From positions 55,300-119,299 of the forward strand of contig JAHLKC010000127.1 of assembly GCA_025449115.1 (NCBI GenBank): a DNA stretch of 64,000 nucleotides, written 5' to 3'. Position numbers and translations under genes: made by a program. A model generated the notes under the pieces. That model searched no databases. It was not told the origin of the DNA and worked only from the letters and a program-made list of their open reading frames with translations. Below, piece after piece: positions 50,997 through 61,875 of this stretch. Numbering within the stretch: position 1 is the stretch's first letter; every line of letters begins with the position of its first letter. Source of the DNA: Chytridium lagenaria (taxonomy: Eukaryota; Chytridiomycota; Chytridiomycetes; Chytridiales; Chytridiaceae).

Positions 50997-53900
50997 CCTG
51001 AGGCAGCAACACTGTAACACAAGGATTTGTAAAAACAAGTTTGGACGCCGGAACGGGAAAAAACCGAGGGGGCAAAAATGATCTACAACCTTTGGGGATA
51101 TGTTATTTATATCTGATCGACTGAAAGGCTTCGAAACACTTCATCCATAAAAGAAAGAGGGAATTAGGAGTGTTTCTTTTATTCTTTAAGGAGGCTGAAG
51201 TGTTTTTTTCCCCCATGTTTTCTGGACTCATGTGCAAAAAACAGAGTTAGAGAGAGCTACAGTGAATGCAGCAACTGCCATTAACAGTGATGGTGTTTTA
51301 CCTAAATGTATGGACATGCTTACTTTGAGAGAGAATACTAAACCATTGTGTGCGAAGCAGAAACTGAAATTGTAGAACATTTTGCAAATGAAGTGTATGT
51401 ATTTAGAATGTGTAAAACACGAGTCAGCTCGTGTTAATCACGTGTAGCTATACTAGCACATGTGTTAGAAAGGTTTCACGTGATGAGGCTGTAGGCTGAA
51501 ACGCCTCCAGCAGAGAAACACCCTCAATTGCGACATCATCGGTTATTTACACATGGCCCTCCATATGTCCTCATATTCGAATGGGGAGATGGGGTGGATG
51601 TCTTCAAGAGTTCCGAGCCTACAGCGGAACATGGGTCATGCCGTTCTGTAGGTAGGAAGTCCCTGCTTGGTTTCCGGCGTCGACGATGTACTCTCGATGC
51701 TCGGCCAGCAGGCGTTAATTTGGCTTGGTTCTCGTGAACTGACCAAGGGATGGGGTTCTCATCTCACAATCAAGGGTTTCAAGTAATAAAAGGGGCAATA
51801 ACACATATAACATACCTTGTAGCTTGTACACCTGGCGTCCTAGAACACGCCGTGGGGGAGCCACTCTCCGCCATGTTTTAATCACCTTTTCACCAGTTGT
51901 ATGTGCACTTCCTTTCCAGCCTATGTTGCAAAGCAGGGCTGTGAGATTATAAGATAACCTCACCCAGAGGCATGAATGCGTCGCTTATATAGACATCGTG
52001 CCCTTATCCTTATTTCCTTGTTCCCGTTCCATTCTTTTCCCTCTTGGGGTTTTTCATAGTTTTTTCCCCATAGATACGAGAGAGGTTTTTATAGAAGGAA
52101 GGGCGGTCGACGTGGTATGCCAACTTATGACATGCTACCACGTTGGTCGAGATGCCTGTTGTTGTTATTTGATTCCCCTTTATGTATTGTTTTATTATTT
52201 GTAGAAAGTTTAATAGATTTACGTTCACCCCAAAGACCTTGAAGGCCCTCTGGCTTCAGGCCAGCCTCTGGCTGAGCTTTCACCAACCCCTTTTATCATC
52301 TATAGTGTATTGAATGTTGCCAGCGGGTGCTCAGGTGATGGCGTCGCCGGGAGAGACCGCAACCCAGACCAAGATGAACTTCTAAGAAGGTATGAGCAGT
52401 AGAAATACGCCTTATTTGCATGATTCCTTCGAGGGTCTGGTCGGAGAACCACGTCTGTTGCTATATTGTTGACGAACATATGCCATCCCGATGTTTGGAG
52501 TGGGGAGTAGCGGCACATAAGAAGCCCGTGGATGGATGAGACAATAGAAACAACACGTTAAAACGGTTATAAGGAGCAGTAACGGAGACCTGACACATTC
52601 CTTGGAGCGGGATGGAATCCCTTCTCGTAGAACCCTTTCCCCTCGTCACTTGGACCTAGTTATGAGGCATTTCCCTTCATTTTCCCCCTTCTACTAACGA
52701 TCAGAACGAAACACAAACCACAGCACACCAAATCCTTGCATCCCTTAACAGATGAGTAGGGCTTTATTCTCGACTCTGGAGTACATCCAGGGAGTTAGTA
52801 TCGTCACCTACAATGTGGTTCTCTACCTCTGTATGTCAAGGCTGAGCAGAGGAGCCACTGGAGAGAACTTCACAGGGCATGCAGCATCTGTTCACTGCAT
52901 CAACTGCCAACGTCATTGGGGGACATAGGAATGAGTGATGGCTAGCCCGTCATGCCGTGATCCTGCCATCAAGGATAGGGGATCAGAATTAGGCTTCAGC
53001 TAAGGAGGCGAAAACATTGAACCAGCTCCAAAAGCTGCCTTTGTTCCCTGGGTTCAGCCCAGTAAGCTGACTGCAAGAGGAATAGCCTGGCGGCGACAGC
53101 AGAGGGGTAGGCAGGCATTCTCTGAATATATTAATGGTGGATGGCAAGGGGGATCATGGGCAAGAGAGCCCCAAAGGAGCCTCAAATCTCAAATAGCAGA
53201 AATGAAGGTCAACAATCCATCTATTAACGTAATACATGAAATGGGAAACACTTATACAACCCAAAAACAAACAAAACACAGAACACACAGCTTTACACGA
53301 CGCTGATACCTCGAACACGCGTAAAGTCTATGTCACCTCCTTCAGTAAAAACTCTGTAACATAAGGGAAAAGAATGGAGGATTTCATATATTTATACTTG
53401 GGACCGCGTAAGTTGCGTCCATTTACGTAAAGTAATAGGATTCACTTTAGTACTTAAAGTGAAGGTGTGAAGTGAAAAACCACTAGAACTTCACACAATC
53501 TCTTGCCTCGAAGCGAGAAACCCCTGCTTAGTTCTCTTAAAACAAAAGCCAAAATGACATTAAAGTGGCCATAGAACCCAAAGCTTGTAGCAACTGAAAA
53601 GATCATATATTATATTGTCTTTGTTCAAGCTCTTAGCTCTGCGCAAGCTTTAATCCTTTGTCTTTACAGAGAACTTTGATTGTATTCTTGCTTGGACGTC
53701 CATTGGGGCTTCCCCAACTTCTCCTTTCACTCAGATACTTAGGCATCCATTGTCATATTGCTTTATACCTGCCACAGATACTTACAGGTTTCCTGTTGTA
53801 TCTAAAAGTAGACATCTTTGTCTAGTTTTGTCCAATCCTCTCTAACTTAAAAGGTTACTGTTCAAAAAATATAAAACTTCTCTATGTTGCAACAAAGACA

Positions 53901-54269
53901 AGACCCAATCTTGCCTATCCCCGTCAACTGTTGCAGTATCAATCTATTCAATATCATTATCTTTTAGTTGGCTTTATCAGGGTCCTGCGGAATTTCATAG
54001 GAATGAAAATTTCCCTCTTTGGTCCTCTATACTTCAAGCCTTGACCACCATGGAGAGAAAAGTCACTGTGTTGGGCCATGCTCATCTTGGATGTACTCCA
54101 AGGTATGCAGGTGGGTGGGTGCAACTCCTCTCTAGCTGAGGCAAGGGTTTTGTTTGCTGGACAGCTTTGCTGTTTCCAACAAGTTCTTTTACAATAAAAA
54201 AGGAAAAAACAATGAAATGCAATAACAAAAAGAACCTAGGTCAGAGATCCCACATACTTAAGTGACACA
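50997..54269. other. Gene-poor region, probably decayed repeats
   Basis: 3.3 kb with no frame I can support. Near 51416-51435 lies a hairpin (AACACGAG-TCAG-CTCGTGTT); near 53441-53463 another (TTCACTTTA-GTACT-TAAAGTGAA). Around 51780-52260 the sequence (tttttccctc..ggtttttatagaagg) resembles the 3' part of an LTR and also the sequence around 54900-55000. Non-coding promoter sequence of the Zn2Cys6 gene must lie at its left end. I see no open reading frame of a retroelement here. Confidence 0.4.
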
Positions 54270-54661
54270 TGTTGGGTTTCATCTTTCTAGTTTGTTTTAC
54301 TTACTCACATTTATTTTACTAAGTCATTTGTGCCCCGCATTCATTCCAGCCTTCATTAATTCGGAGTTTAAATTCTTTATTTGTTTTGCTGCTCATACCA
54401 TTTGAGTCAGCGTTAATCCCCGCATGTTTTGCCTCCTACAACTGTATCCGTGACAATGAGAGATGGACGGTCAGAAGACCTTATGGCGAGAGGTGCCACC
54501 CTCAACTTACCTGTATTGTTGTGAAGAAGGTTATTAATAATAAGTTAGTTGTCATCAGTATTAATTAGTCGTCACCTCTGGAGACCTCGTTCATCAGTTA
54601 ATTATCATAATTAGTTTATTAAGTTTATTATCATTATTACAAAGAGCCCGTAAACCCTACA
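54270..54661 (+). repeat. Solo LTR, copia type, about 392 bp
   Basis: Begins TGTTGGGTTTCATC and ends CCGTAAACCCTACA, the TG...CA ends of an LTR. Its terminal words match those of the LTR at 56117-56537 (opposite strand) and 61484-61875. No coding region adjoins it on either side, so it is a solo LTR or a truncated one. No clear target duplication. Confidence 0.7.
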
Positions 54662-54819
54662 AACACATACTTGAGGAGGGAGTCTAATTACGCTCCTAGG
54701 AGTTTATCCAGCCTCAACATTGACTGCCGTAAGCTGTTTTTGTTAAATAAGTGAGAAAGCGCAATAGATAATGCAGAGAGTACAGAATCAAACTAATACT
54801 TCTGTGAAGAATTCCGTTA

Positions 54820-55006
54820 TTCACATGGCCAAAGGCTCATAAGGACATTTTGCCTAAGTCCTTGAGTTTTGTTATATCACACATTGACGCGTATATATAC
54901 ATGTTATATTGAATCCTCCCTTTTTTTCCCTCTGGGTTTTCTATATGTACTTTTCCACACGTTTATCAGGTTTTTATTGAAGGTGGTGGTGTGCATATGT
55001 GACGTT

Positions 55007-55041
<35 letters not shown>

Positions 55042-55140
55042 ATATGTTGTGTCTATTATTCATTTGTATTTTGTGTATTATTCTAATGTGAGAGAATTCT
55101 TAATTTAATTTGTACCTGTTGAATAGGATAAGTGATCCCT
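54820..55140. repeat. LTR-like non-coding stretch with TG microsatellite
   Basis: Contains a (tg)n run at about 55011-55038, preceded by ttccctctgggttttctata and ttttattgaagg, words of the kind seen in the 3' part of copia LTRs. It borders the degenerate coding relic that starts near 55190. Confidence 0.4.
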
Positions 55141-55189
55141 CATCCTCTATCCCACGCGTGTGGCCTTGCAACGTGATCTCCCCTCCACT

Positions 55190-55850
55190 CTTAGTTGGAT
55201 AACAGTTGACCCAACATATTCAGCCTTGGCAGTAGACTGAGCCGTCGTTGCTTGCTTTTCGTTCGCCCACACAGCTCCCCATTCAAAGTGATCACAGATC
55301 ACTGACTTCATATCATCAGGATCAGTTCCATGTCGGCATCCACATATCCCACGAATTCCAGCTTGTCTTTACGAGTGTACTGAATTCCCAATTGCTTTGT
55401 TTGCTGCAAATATCCACACGTTCGGTAAGTGGCATCCCAGTGTGCAGGGTAGGGTTCTCTTGAGATCTTGCGCTCCTTCCGAGTGCGAAAGCAATATCAG
55501 GTCTTGTTCCGATCATTGCATGCATCAAGATCCAGTGTTTGTCGGTATTCTTGATTCTTCTTGCTTGTTTTTCGTTATTTTATCGAAACTTGGAGCTCTT
55601 GTATCTCGGTATGTCTCATGAACCGTTTTTCTGATCGGTCTAACTCCTCCTTGCTTGTCGGCGCCTCTATAATATCATCGACATAGACTCCCTTCAAGGT
55701 GAGGTCCTTGCGTTTTGCTTGCAGTAAAGACATGGATCAGCCGCAGAGCGAGTAAACGTTTCCTCGTGACTTGGAACGTGTTCAAGTCGAAGCTTCTGTT
55801 GCTTCTCACGGTGGCTATGACATGTGCTGATAGATGTTCTTACACTTAAC
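55190..55850 (-). pseudogene. Degenerate Ty1/copia RT-RNase H relic
   Basis: Minus-strand frames give IGTRPDIAFALGRSARSQEN (the conserved T-R-P-D-I-A-F-A step between reverse transcriptase and RNase H) and a shifted VITLNGELCGRTKSKQ region. Frame breaks and stops abound. It is a different copy from the relic at 56820-57189, with about the same order. Confidence 0.7.
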
Positions 55851-55969
55851 AAACTTGTATAGGAGTTTTGGGGTCTGCCATAGGGTCTATCACAGGGTTG
55901 TGTAGACACCATAAAGGCTCCCAAAGGTTCAGGACTGGGGAGGCATTGAGGATGCTGGGCAGACGCCCC

Positions 55970-56040
55970 ATGGCGCCGGACCCTGGGGAGCTGGACCCTG
56001 ATGTGCTAACCCAAGGGTGCTGGACCCTGGGGGTAATAAC
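55970..56040 (+). repeat. Short imperfect tandem repeat (ctggaccctg...)
   Basis: Three to four copies of a 'gctggaccctggggg' like unit next to the outer end of the 56117 LTR. Confidence 0.5.
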
Positions 56041-56116
56041 ATAATTATATGTTGGAACATGAAGACAATAAAGTGCGAAGTCTTTATGTGAGGAACATAA
56101 TTGCAAGTGCTGGGAG

Positions 56117-56537
56117 TGTAGGGGTTTACAGGGTTCTTGTAATTAAACGGAATAACTAATATACTAATAATAACAAATGTAAACTGGTGACGAGGTCTCC
56201 AGAGGTGACTACTGAATGATACTGATGACAAATAACTTCTTATTATTTAATGCGTCCAAAACACTACAGGTAAATATGAGGCTGGCACTCGAAGCTAACA
56301 ATGTCTCATGACCCGTTCATCCCTCATTGTCACAAACAAACATGTAAAATAGCTTAATTAAATCACGCGCGGCAATTCACATGCGGGGATTAACGCTGAC
56401 ACAAATGGTAAGAGCAGCAAAATGAATAATAATTTAAACTCAGAAATTCAGGCAGGAAACAGTGAAGGGGCATAAATAAACTTAGTGAAATAAAGAATGC
56501 GGGAAATAAAAACAGACTAGAAAGATGAAAGCCAACA
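56117..56537 (-). repeat. 3' LTR of a minus-strand copia element
   Basis: On the minus strand begins TGTTGGCTTTCATC and ends GTAAACCCCTACA. It is preceded (minus strand) by a purine-rich tract GCTGAGGGGGAGAA at about 56538-56551, a polypurine tract, so this is the 3' LTR. Length about 421 bp. Confidence 0.75.
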
Positions 56538-56819
56538 TTCTCCCCCTCAGCTTTCCTAAACCTGCAGTTTTACTCAACTACTTTAATCATCCCAAACGTA
56601 TCGCGTAATTCTTCGAACTGAGTTCACGGCAATGCTTTAGTAAACAAATCTTCAAGTTTGTAACTTCGTGTTAAGGTAATCAACGCGTATCTTCTTTGCG
56701 TTTACTCTGTCTCTGATAACGTGAAATTTCCTGTCCACAAGGCGAGAGCTTTGTGAAATGATCGGCGTACTGGCGAGCGCGTTGGCGGTAGTGCTATCGC
56801 CATAAATTACTGGTGGGTC

Positions 56820-57200
56820 GTTAAACTAATATCCCCAGCTCCCCCAAAAGTTGACTAACCCAAATCATTTGGGACGACGCTTCACTCAGCGACACGTATT
56901 CTGCCTGTGCTATCGACTGAACCGTCGTTGCCTGTTTCTTAGTTTCCCACACAACAGCTCCCCCATTCAGTGTGATCACAAATCCACTGGTTGACATCAT
57001 GTCCGCTGGATCCGTCCCCATGTCGGCATTCGCACATCCCACCAATTCTTCTTGAATACTGGATCCCCAGTTGCTCAGTTTGCTGAAGACATCCACAAGT
57101 GCGGTAAAGCGCGTTTCGAATGCCGCAGGGTAAGGGTTCTCTTGGAATCTTGCGACCATACCCAGAGCAAGCGCGATATTAATACCCAACGAGAGCGCAG
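56820..57200 (-). pseudogene. Copia RNase H fragment
   Basis: Reads INIALALGMVARFQENPYPA then FSKLSNWGSSIQEELVGCAN, ADMGTDPADMMSTSGFVITL and VQSIAQAEYVSLSEASSQMI; the D...AEY pattern is that of Ty1/copia RNase H. The 5' part of this element is missing; it is cut at about 57200-57320 by, or lost next to, the plus-strand element's LTR. Confidence 0.8.
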
Positions 57201-57321
57201 CGTCGCGCGTTAAAATCGCCCTTCTTCCGCTGCTGCTTGGGAATCAAAACGAGTGCTAAGCAACCCCACCCCCTCAACCTCAAAAAGGCTGGTTTGACTC
57301 CAGTTTAATTTTAACCCTACC

Positions 57322-57589
57322 TGTTGTGATTGGACATTCCCTTCTAGCCTTTATTTCCTTTGTTCCTGTTAAGGCTTTCTGATTCATTACCTTTGTATTG
57401 GAGAGTTTGACGTGTATGTGTACACGTCTCCAATAGGTTTACTTTTGTGTTTCTTTCCTCATTACATGTTTGTTTTGTTTAAGTATTTGAAGACTCGTGT
57501 GTTGAGTCGAAATAAATCAAGAACGCTGTTCAAGCAAAAGTGCGTTTAACTTTGTTTAATTTGGCCCCGTGAATAACAAGTATTTAACA
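57322..57589 (+). repeat. Probable 5' LTR of the plus-strand copia element
   Basis: Begins TGTTGTGATTGGACAT, ends AAGTATTTAACA; it is immediately followed by GTGGTAGCAT, which resembles a copia primer-binding site (tRNA-Met-initiator half molecule type, as inference). The partner LTR should be outside the window beyond the later insertion. Confidence 0.55.
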
Positions 57590-59471
57590 GTGGTAGCATT
57601 TCTTCTGACGATATGGGAAAGAAAGAGGACTCAGATGACGAGCGCAGCAAGACTTTCACATTTCGAAACGTCAGATGACCACTTACCTCAAGGACAAGGG
57701 TCTTTGGGCGTAAGATTTACGCTGTACATTAACGAGAACCTTCCGACCAAAGAAGAGAAGGATCTGCAGATCAAGGAGCAGTCGGCTAACGATCGTGCTA
57801 AGAACCGTATGGAGTCTCGAGAGACTGATTCAGTCTTACACTTAATTGGAGAGGACTTCACGGCCAGGAAAGCGTGGGAGTGCCTCGTGTCATCATTTGA
57901 GCGTAAATCCCAACCCAACTGCAACACCCTCACGCGCAAGTCACGTGTCTCAGAATGAAGGAGGATGTGTCTTACGCGTATTCGTTGCAAAACTTTCGAC
58001 AATGGTCAACCAACCCAAGGCAGCCGGCGAGGCTGTCTCCAACGAGCAACACATTGCTCACTGCCCACTAAACTCCCGAAATCTTATGATGTTACGGTTG
58101 CCAACATTGAAACGGAAGAGAAGATCAAGGACCACGTGGAAGCATCAGAGGTAGCGGAGGCCTTCTTAACGACAAGAGCGCGTAAGGGGAAGAAACCAGC
58201 AGAAAAGGACGCGTAAAAGGGTGGAGATAGAAGGTAAGTGACTTGTTTTTAAGTGCAAGAAAATAGGACACTATGCAAACAAGTGTCGCTCTGGGAAGAA
58301 GAAGGACTCGGGGGAGTCTAGTGATGATACCTCAGAGAACGTGAAAGATGCTGGTGGTTGGAACTGTCATCGTGGGAAGTGGTGGAAGAAGGGCGACTCA
58401 GACAAGAAGAAGTCTGCAAACACGGCGCGTGCGAGTCCAACAATTGCCTTTATGGCTATTGTGCGTCAGGTTGACGCGAAGGCTGGGGAAGCCTTGTCGG
58501 TTACGCTGGGCAAGCGGTATAACCGATGGATTTTGGAGTCTGGAGCCACTCACCGTATGACCATTTCGAAGGAAGGTTTGCGCGAGCAGCCGCGTAAAAA
58601 CTGTAGAGCACGGCGAAGGAAGACGCGTGGAGGGAGTAGGAGATTTAACTCTCAGCATTAAGGTCGGGAAGGCCACGAAAACAATCACGCTTAAGAATGT
58701 ACTCCATGTGCCGGAGTCACGCGTAATCTCATCTCCCTGGGTGTAGCAGCGTCGCGTGGCGCTGTTTTGGAATCATCCAGCAGCAAGTATCGCCTCAGAC
58801 ACGTCGGATCGAACTACGTGACAGCAAAGGTCGAGGTTGAGGACAACCTATTTTTTCTGGTGCAGCCAGACACCGCAGCAAACCACACGATGGATGTAAA
58901 AAGCTAGTCGCTCAACAGCGTCAGATCTTGATGAAGGCAGTGAGGAAGCTTGAAAAATTGGCAACGGGTGTACGCATCACATACAATGACAACGACAACG
59001 TACTATGCAAGGGATGCATTGAGGGGAAGTTACGCGCTCCTCTCACCCGGAGAGAGTTGAGAAGGACTACAAAGTCCTGGAACGCGTTCACGTGATTTGG
59101 CGGGACCCATGAAGCGGAAGAGCTTGGGAGGGTCGCGTTACTTCATGGTGGTTGTGGAGCGTCAACGGGTTACTGCAACACGTACATGCTCAAGGAAAAG
59201 AAGCAAGCGGTTCAGTACATCAAGCAGTACAAGAGAGAGGCCGAGGCACTCACAGGTCGACGGATTGACGCGTGAGATACTCGGAAAGGAACCCTGAGGA
59301 GATGGAACGACTTCGAGAAAAGCCGCATCTCCTGGAGATTTTGCAGATAACGGTGGGGATTTAGAACAAGCAGCTGGAGGAATGGTGCCTGGAGGAGGCA
59401 TCAAGCTCATGTTCAGCATGCCCTACACGCCTCAGCAGAACGGTGTCGCGGAATAAATAAATTGGTCGCTC

Positions 59472-59476
59472 ATTGA
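59472..59476. repeat. 5-bp target site duplication ATTGA, left
   Basis: Identical to 60315-60319; it brackets the 838-bp minus-strand insertion exactly. Confidence 0.85.
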
Positions 59477-60314
59477 TGTAGGGTTACGGGCTCAATAGGT
59501 CTCGATTATTTTATCCCAAGTCGCCTTTGCCGTGGATTCATCCTGTATCAACGGTAAAATGATGTCGTGAACTCTTGATTCGATTCTTGCTTTTGCTTTC
59601 ATGTCCAGGTCTTCCTCTTCTAATCTAGTCTTCTTTTCGGCATTTGTAGGCGTGTCAACGACTGCATAGGGCGTCCAGCCCTTCTCGACGATCTTCCAAA
59701 GGCCTTTGCCTTTCAAGTACCCGATCATGCGGTACTTCCAGATGTGGAACTGTGTCCCGTCAAACATCACAGGTTTGTCGTCGTTTTCTTTCGTCATCTT
59801 CTCGTGTTGACAGCTTTCTTTCTTTCTTGGGATGATCGCTCTTTTCTCTTTAACTCTTCAGCCCTCAAATGGATCGATTTACTCCTCCTTCCAACCAGGT
59901 GAAGTGCTACCACTTATAGGGGTTACGGGGCTCAATTGTAATTAAAATATAATGTATTAATAAAGAGAATTAAAGTATAAAATGGTGATGGAGTCTCCAG
60001 CGGTGACAGGGAGGTAATTACTACAAAACTTCCATATATTAATTCTAACTATTTTTCGCAAGACATGTAGAGGGTGGGGATTTACATCAGAACTCATGAT
60101 CCGTAAATCCCTCCAAATTACGTATCATAAATTAAACATAAAGTAATAAAGTTAAGGGATTAACGCATCCTCAAATGGAATGAGGAGCTCAATAAACTGA
60201 TCAACTCAAAAACTTAAATAACGCGTAAATAAACAGGTTTGGGGGAAAAATAACTTAGACAAAATAACGAATGTGGGTGAGTGAAACAAAATAGAAAGAT
60301 GAATAAACCCAACA
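59477..60314 (-). mobile_element. Deleted copia derivative inserted in another copia integrase
   Basis: Read on the minus strand: a full LTR (60314-59915, TGTTGGGTTTATTC...), primer-binding-like site AGTGGTAGCACTTCACC, a gag start at 59797 (MTKENDDKPVMFDGTQFHIW, then the frame stays open for about 100 codons to DKIIETY), and then immediately a 20-base remnant of the other LTR end (GAGCCCGTAACCCTACA) at 59477. The remainder of gag, all of pol and most of the second LTR are missing. Perfect ATTGA target duplications flank it. The gag part is nearly identical to the young element that starts at 61484, so it is a recent copy that has lost its interior. Confidence 0.85.
59915..60314 (-). repeat. 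LTR of the deleted copia derivative
   Basis: About 400 bp. Ends TGTTGGG...CCCTATA (one G-to-A change from the CCTACA end). It matches the LTR at 61484-61875 in terminal words and in body (ggtgatggagtctccag, gagctcaat). Confidence 0.8.
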
Positions 60315-60319
60315 ATTGA
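60315..60319. repeat. 5-bp target site duplication ATTGA, right
   Basis: Identical to 59472-59476. Confidence 0.85.
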
Positions 60320-61483
60320 GAAGGCAAAATGCATGCTTAGCGACGCGAGTCTTGACGGAAAATTCTGGGGAGAGGCTGTTACGTGTGCTACGTACATGTA
60401 CAATCGATCTCCTCGTAAGGATGGGATTTCGCCTCTGGAAGGCTTCAGGTGAAGGAAGCCTAACTTGAAGCGCGTTTGAATCTTCGGTTGCGCGTGTTGC
60501 ACATCCCAAAGGAACGACGGAAGAAGATGGAGAAGAACGCGCGCAAATGTATTTTGTTAGGATTTGAGGAATCGACTTTACAACCCAGTCACAAAGAAAG
60601 TAGTGAGCAGCAAGAATGTTGTGTTTGAAGAGTTGAACACTGGAGTGTGGGAAGGACGCAACGTAGCTTTGTCTATCGGGAAGGTTCACAGGAAGCTGCT
60701 GGACAAGGTGGGAAGCGACTCCGAGGATTCCGAAGATGAGTCATTGAGCTCTGAGGATGATAGAGATGACGCGTCACAAGTCAGTGAAGACAGTGAAGCG
60801 TCAGAGGATGATGTCGAGGATTCTCAGGAAGAGAACGACGCGTCAGAAGAGTTTGAAGACGCGCCAACCTCGCCAAGAAGAACTTCTCAACGCGCTACAC
60901 GCAGCGTTTCACGACTACTGGTACCAGCAACACCACCAGCAGAGGAAGGCACTCGTCGTTATTCCCTGAGGGAGAGGAGGCCAGCAAACCCAGAATGGCT
61001 CAAGGCTCAAGCGCAAGCAAAACGCGCTCCTGCTCCACGCAAGCCTGAAGCACACACCGTCACCGGACGAGTGACGAGGACGTGACAGATCCAGCAACCG
61101 TTGAGGACGCAATGGGACGCGTCAATTCAGAAGAATGGTTGAAGGCGCTCCAGGAGGAGTACCAGTCGTTGCTGGAGCATCAGACCTGGCGTCTGTTACC
61201 TCGACCAAAGGGCAAGCGTTACAAGCGAAAGGAAAACGGCTGTGTGGAAAGGGGAAAAGCTCGATTCGCTCCGAAGGGATATTCGTAGAAGCAAGGCGTG
61301 GACTACTTAGACTTATGCGCCAGTAATGAAAGGGGCGACCTTTCGGAAAGCCCTCGCAGTAGCAGCACATGAAGGGATGGTCTTGCGCCAATACAACGTC
61401 AAGACGGCGTTTCTCAACGGCAATCTTAAGGAGGAGATATACATCAAGCAACCAGAAGTTTTTGTGATTGTGTTAAGGAAGTC

Positions 61484-61875
61484 TGTTGGGTTTATTCATC
61501 TTTCTATTTTGTTTTACTCACCCACATTCTTATTTTGTCTAAGTTATTTTTCCCCCGAACTGTTTTATCTACGCGTTGTTTAAGTTTGAGTTGATCAGTT
61601 GTGTTGAGCTCCTCATTCCATTTGAGGATGCCTTAATCCCTGAACTTTAATATTTTAAGTTTATTTTAAGATACAAAAAAGGAGGGATTGACGGGTAATG
61701 AGTTCTGTTAGAAATCCCTAATTTCTACATGTATTGAGCAAAAGGAGTTAATATCAATATGGAAGTTTCATCGTTATTAGTCTCCCTGTCACCTTTGGGG
61801 ACTCCATCATCAGTTTTCCTAGTCTATTTTTAGTTTAGTATACTTTAATTACATTTGGGCCCCGTAACCCCTACA
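61484..61875 (+). repeat. 5' LTR of the youngest copia element
   Basis: TGTTGGGTTTATTC...CCCGTAACCCCTACA, about 392 bp, followed by AGTGATAGCACTTCGCC, the same primer-binding-like word as in the deleted copy but one base different. It starts inside the reverse-transcriptase coding sequence of the plus-strand element. Confidence 0.85.

Larger units (their letters stand above)
57590..61483 (+). mobile_element. Ty1/copia retrotransposon, mutated and interrupted twice
   Basis: Order gag-PR-INT-RT on the plus strand. Gag from about 57612 with frame breaks; a zinc knuckle (KCKKIGHYANKC, its first Cys lost to an extra T near 58244). Protease ILESGATHRM, with E where the family has the catalytic D. 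Integrase region to QNGVAE-stop at 59430-59455, interrupted by another element at 59477-60314 and continuing with EKAKCMLSDASLDGKFWGEA after 60315. Then an acidic Ser/Glu region and RYSLRERRPANPEWL; reverse transcriptase from about 61090 (WLKALQEEYQSLLEHQTWRL) to QYNVKTAFLNGNLKEEIYIK at 61390-61450, where a third element begins at 61484. Several stops and frame shifts: inactive. Confidence 0.85.

Noticed and set aside
50997..54269. Possible tRNA genes in the gene-poor region
   Set aside because: I looked for paired A and B boxes and a TTCRA loop and found none that fold as a cloverleaf.
54990..55045. TG dinucleotide run as a Z-DNA or regulatory element
   Set aside because: A plain microsatellite within repeat relics; nothing supports a function.
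59100..59300. Basic plus-strand frame at 59097-59297 as a separate gene
   Set aside because: It is a frame-shifted reading of the copia integrase, which is the better explanation.
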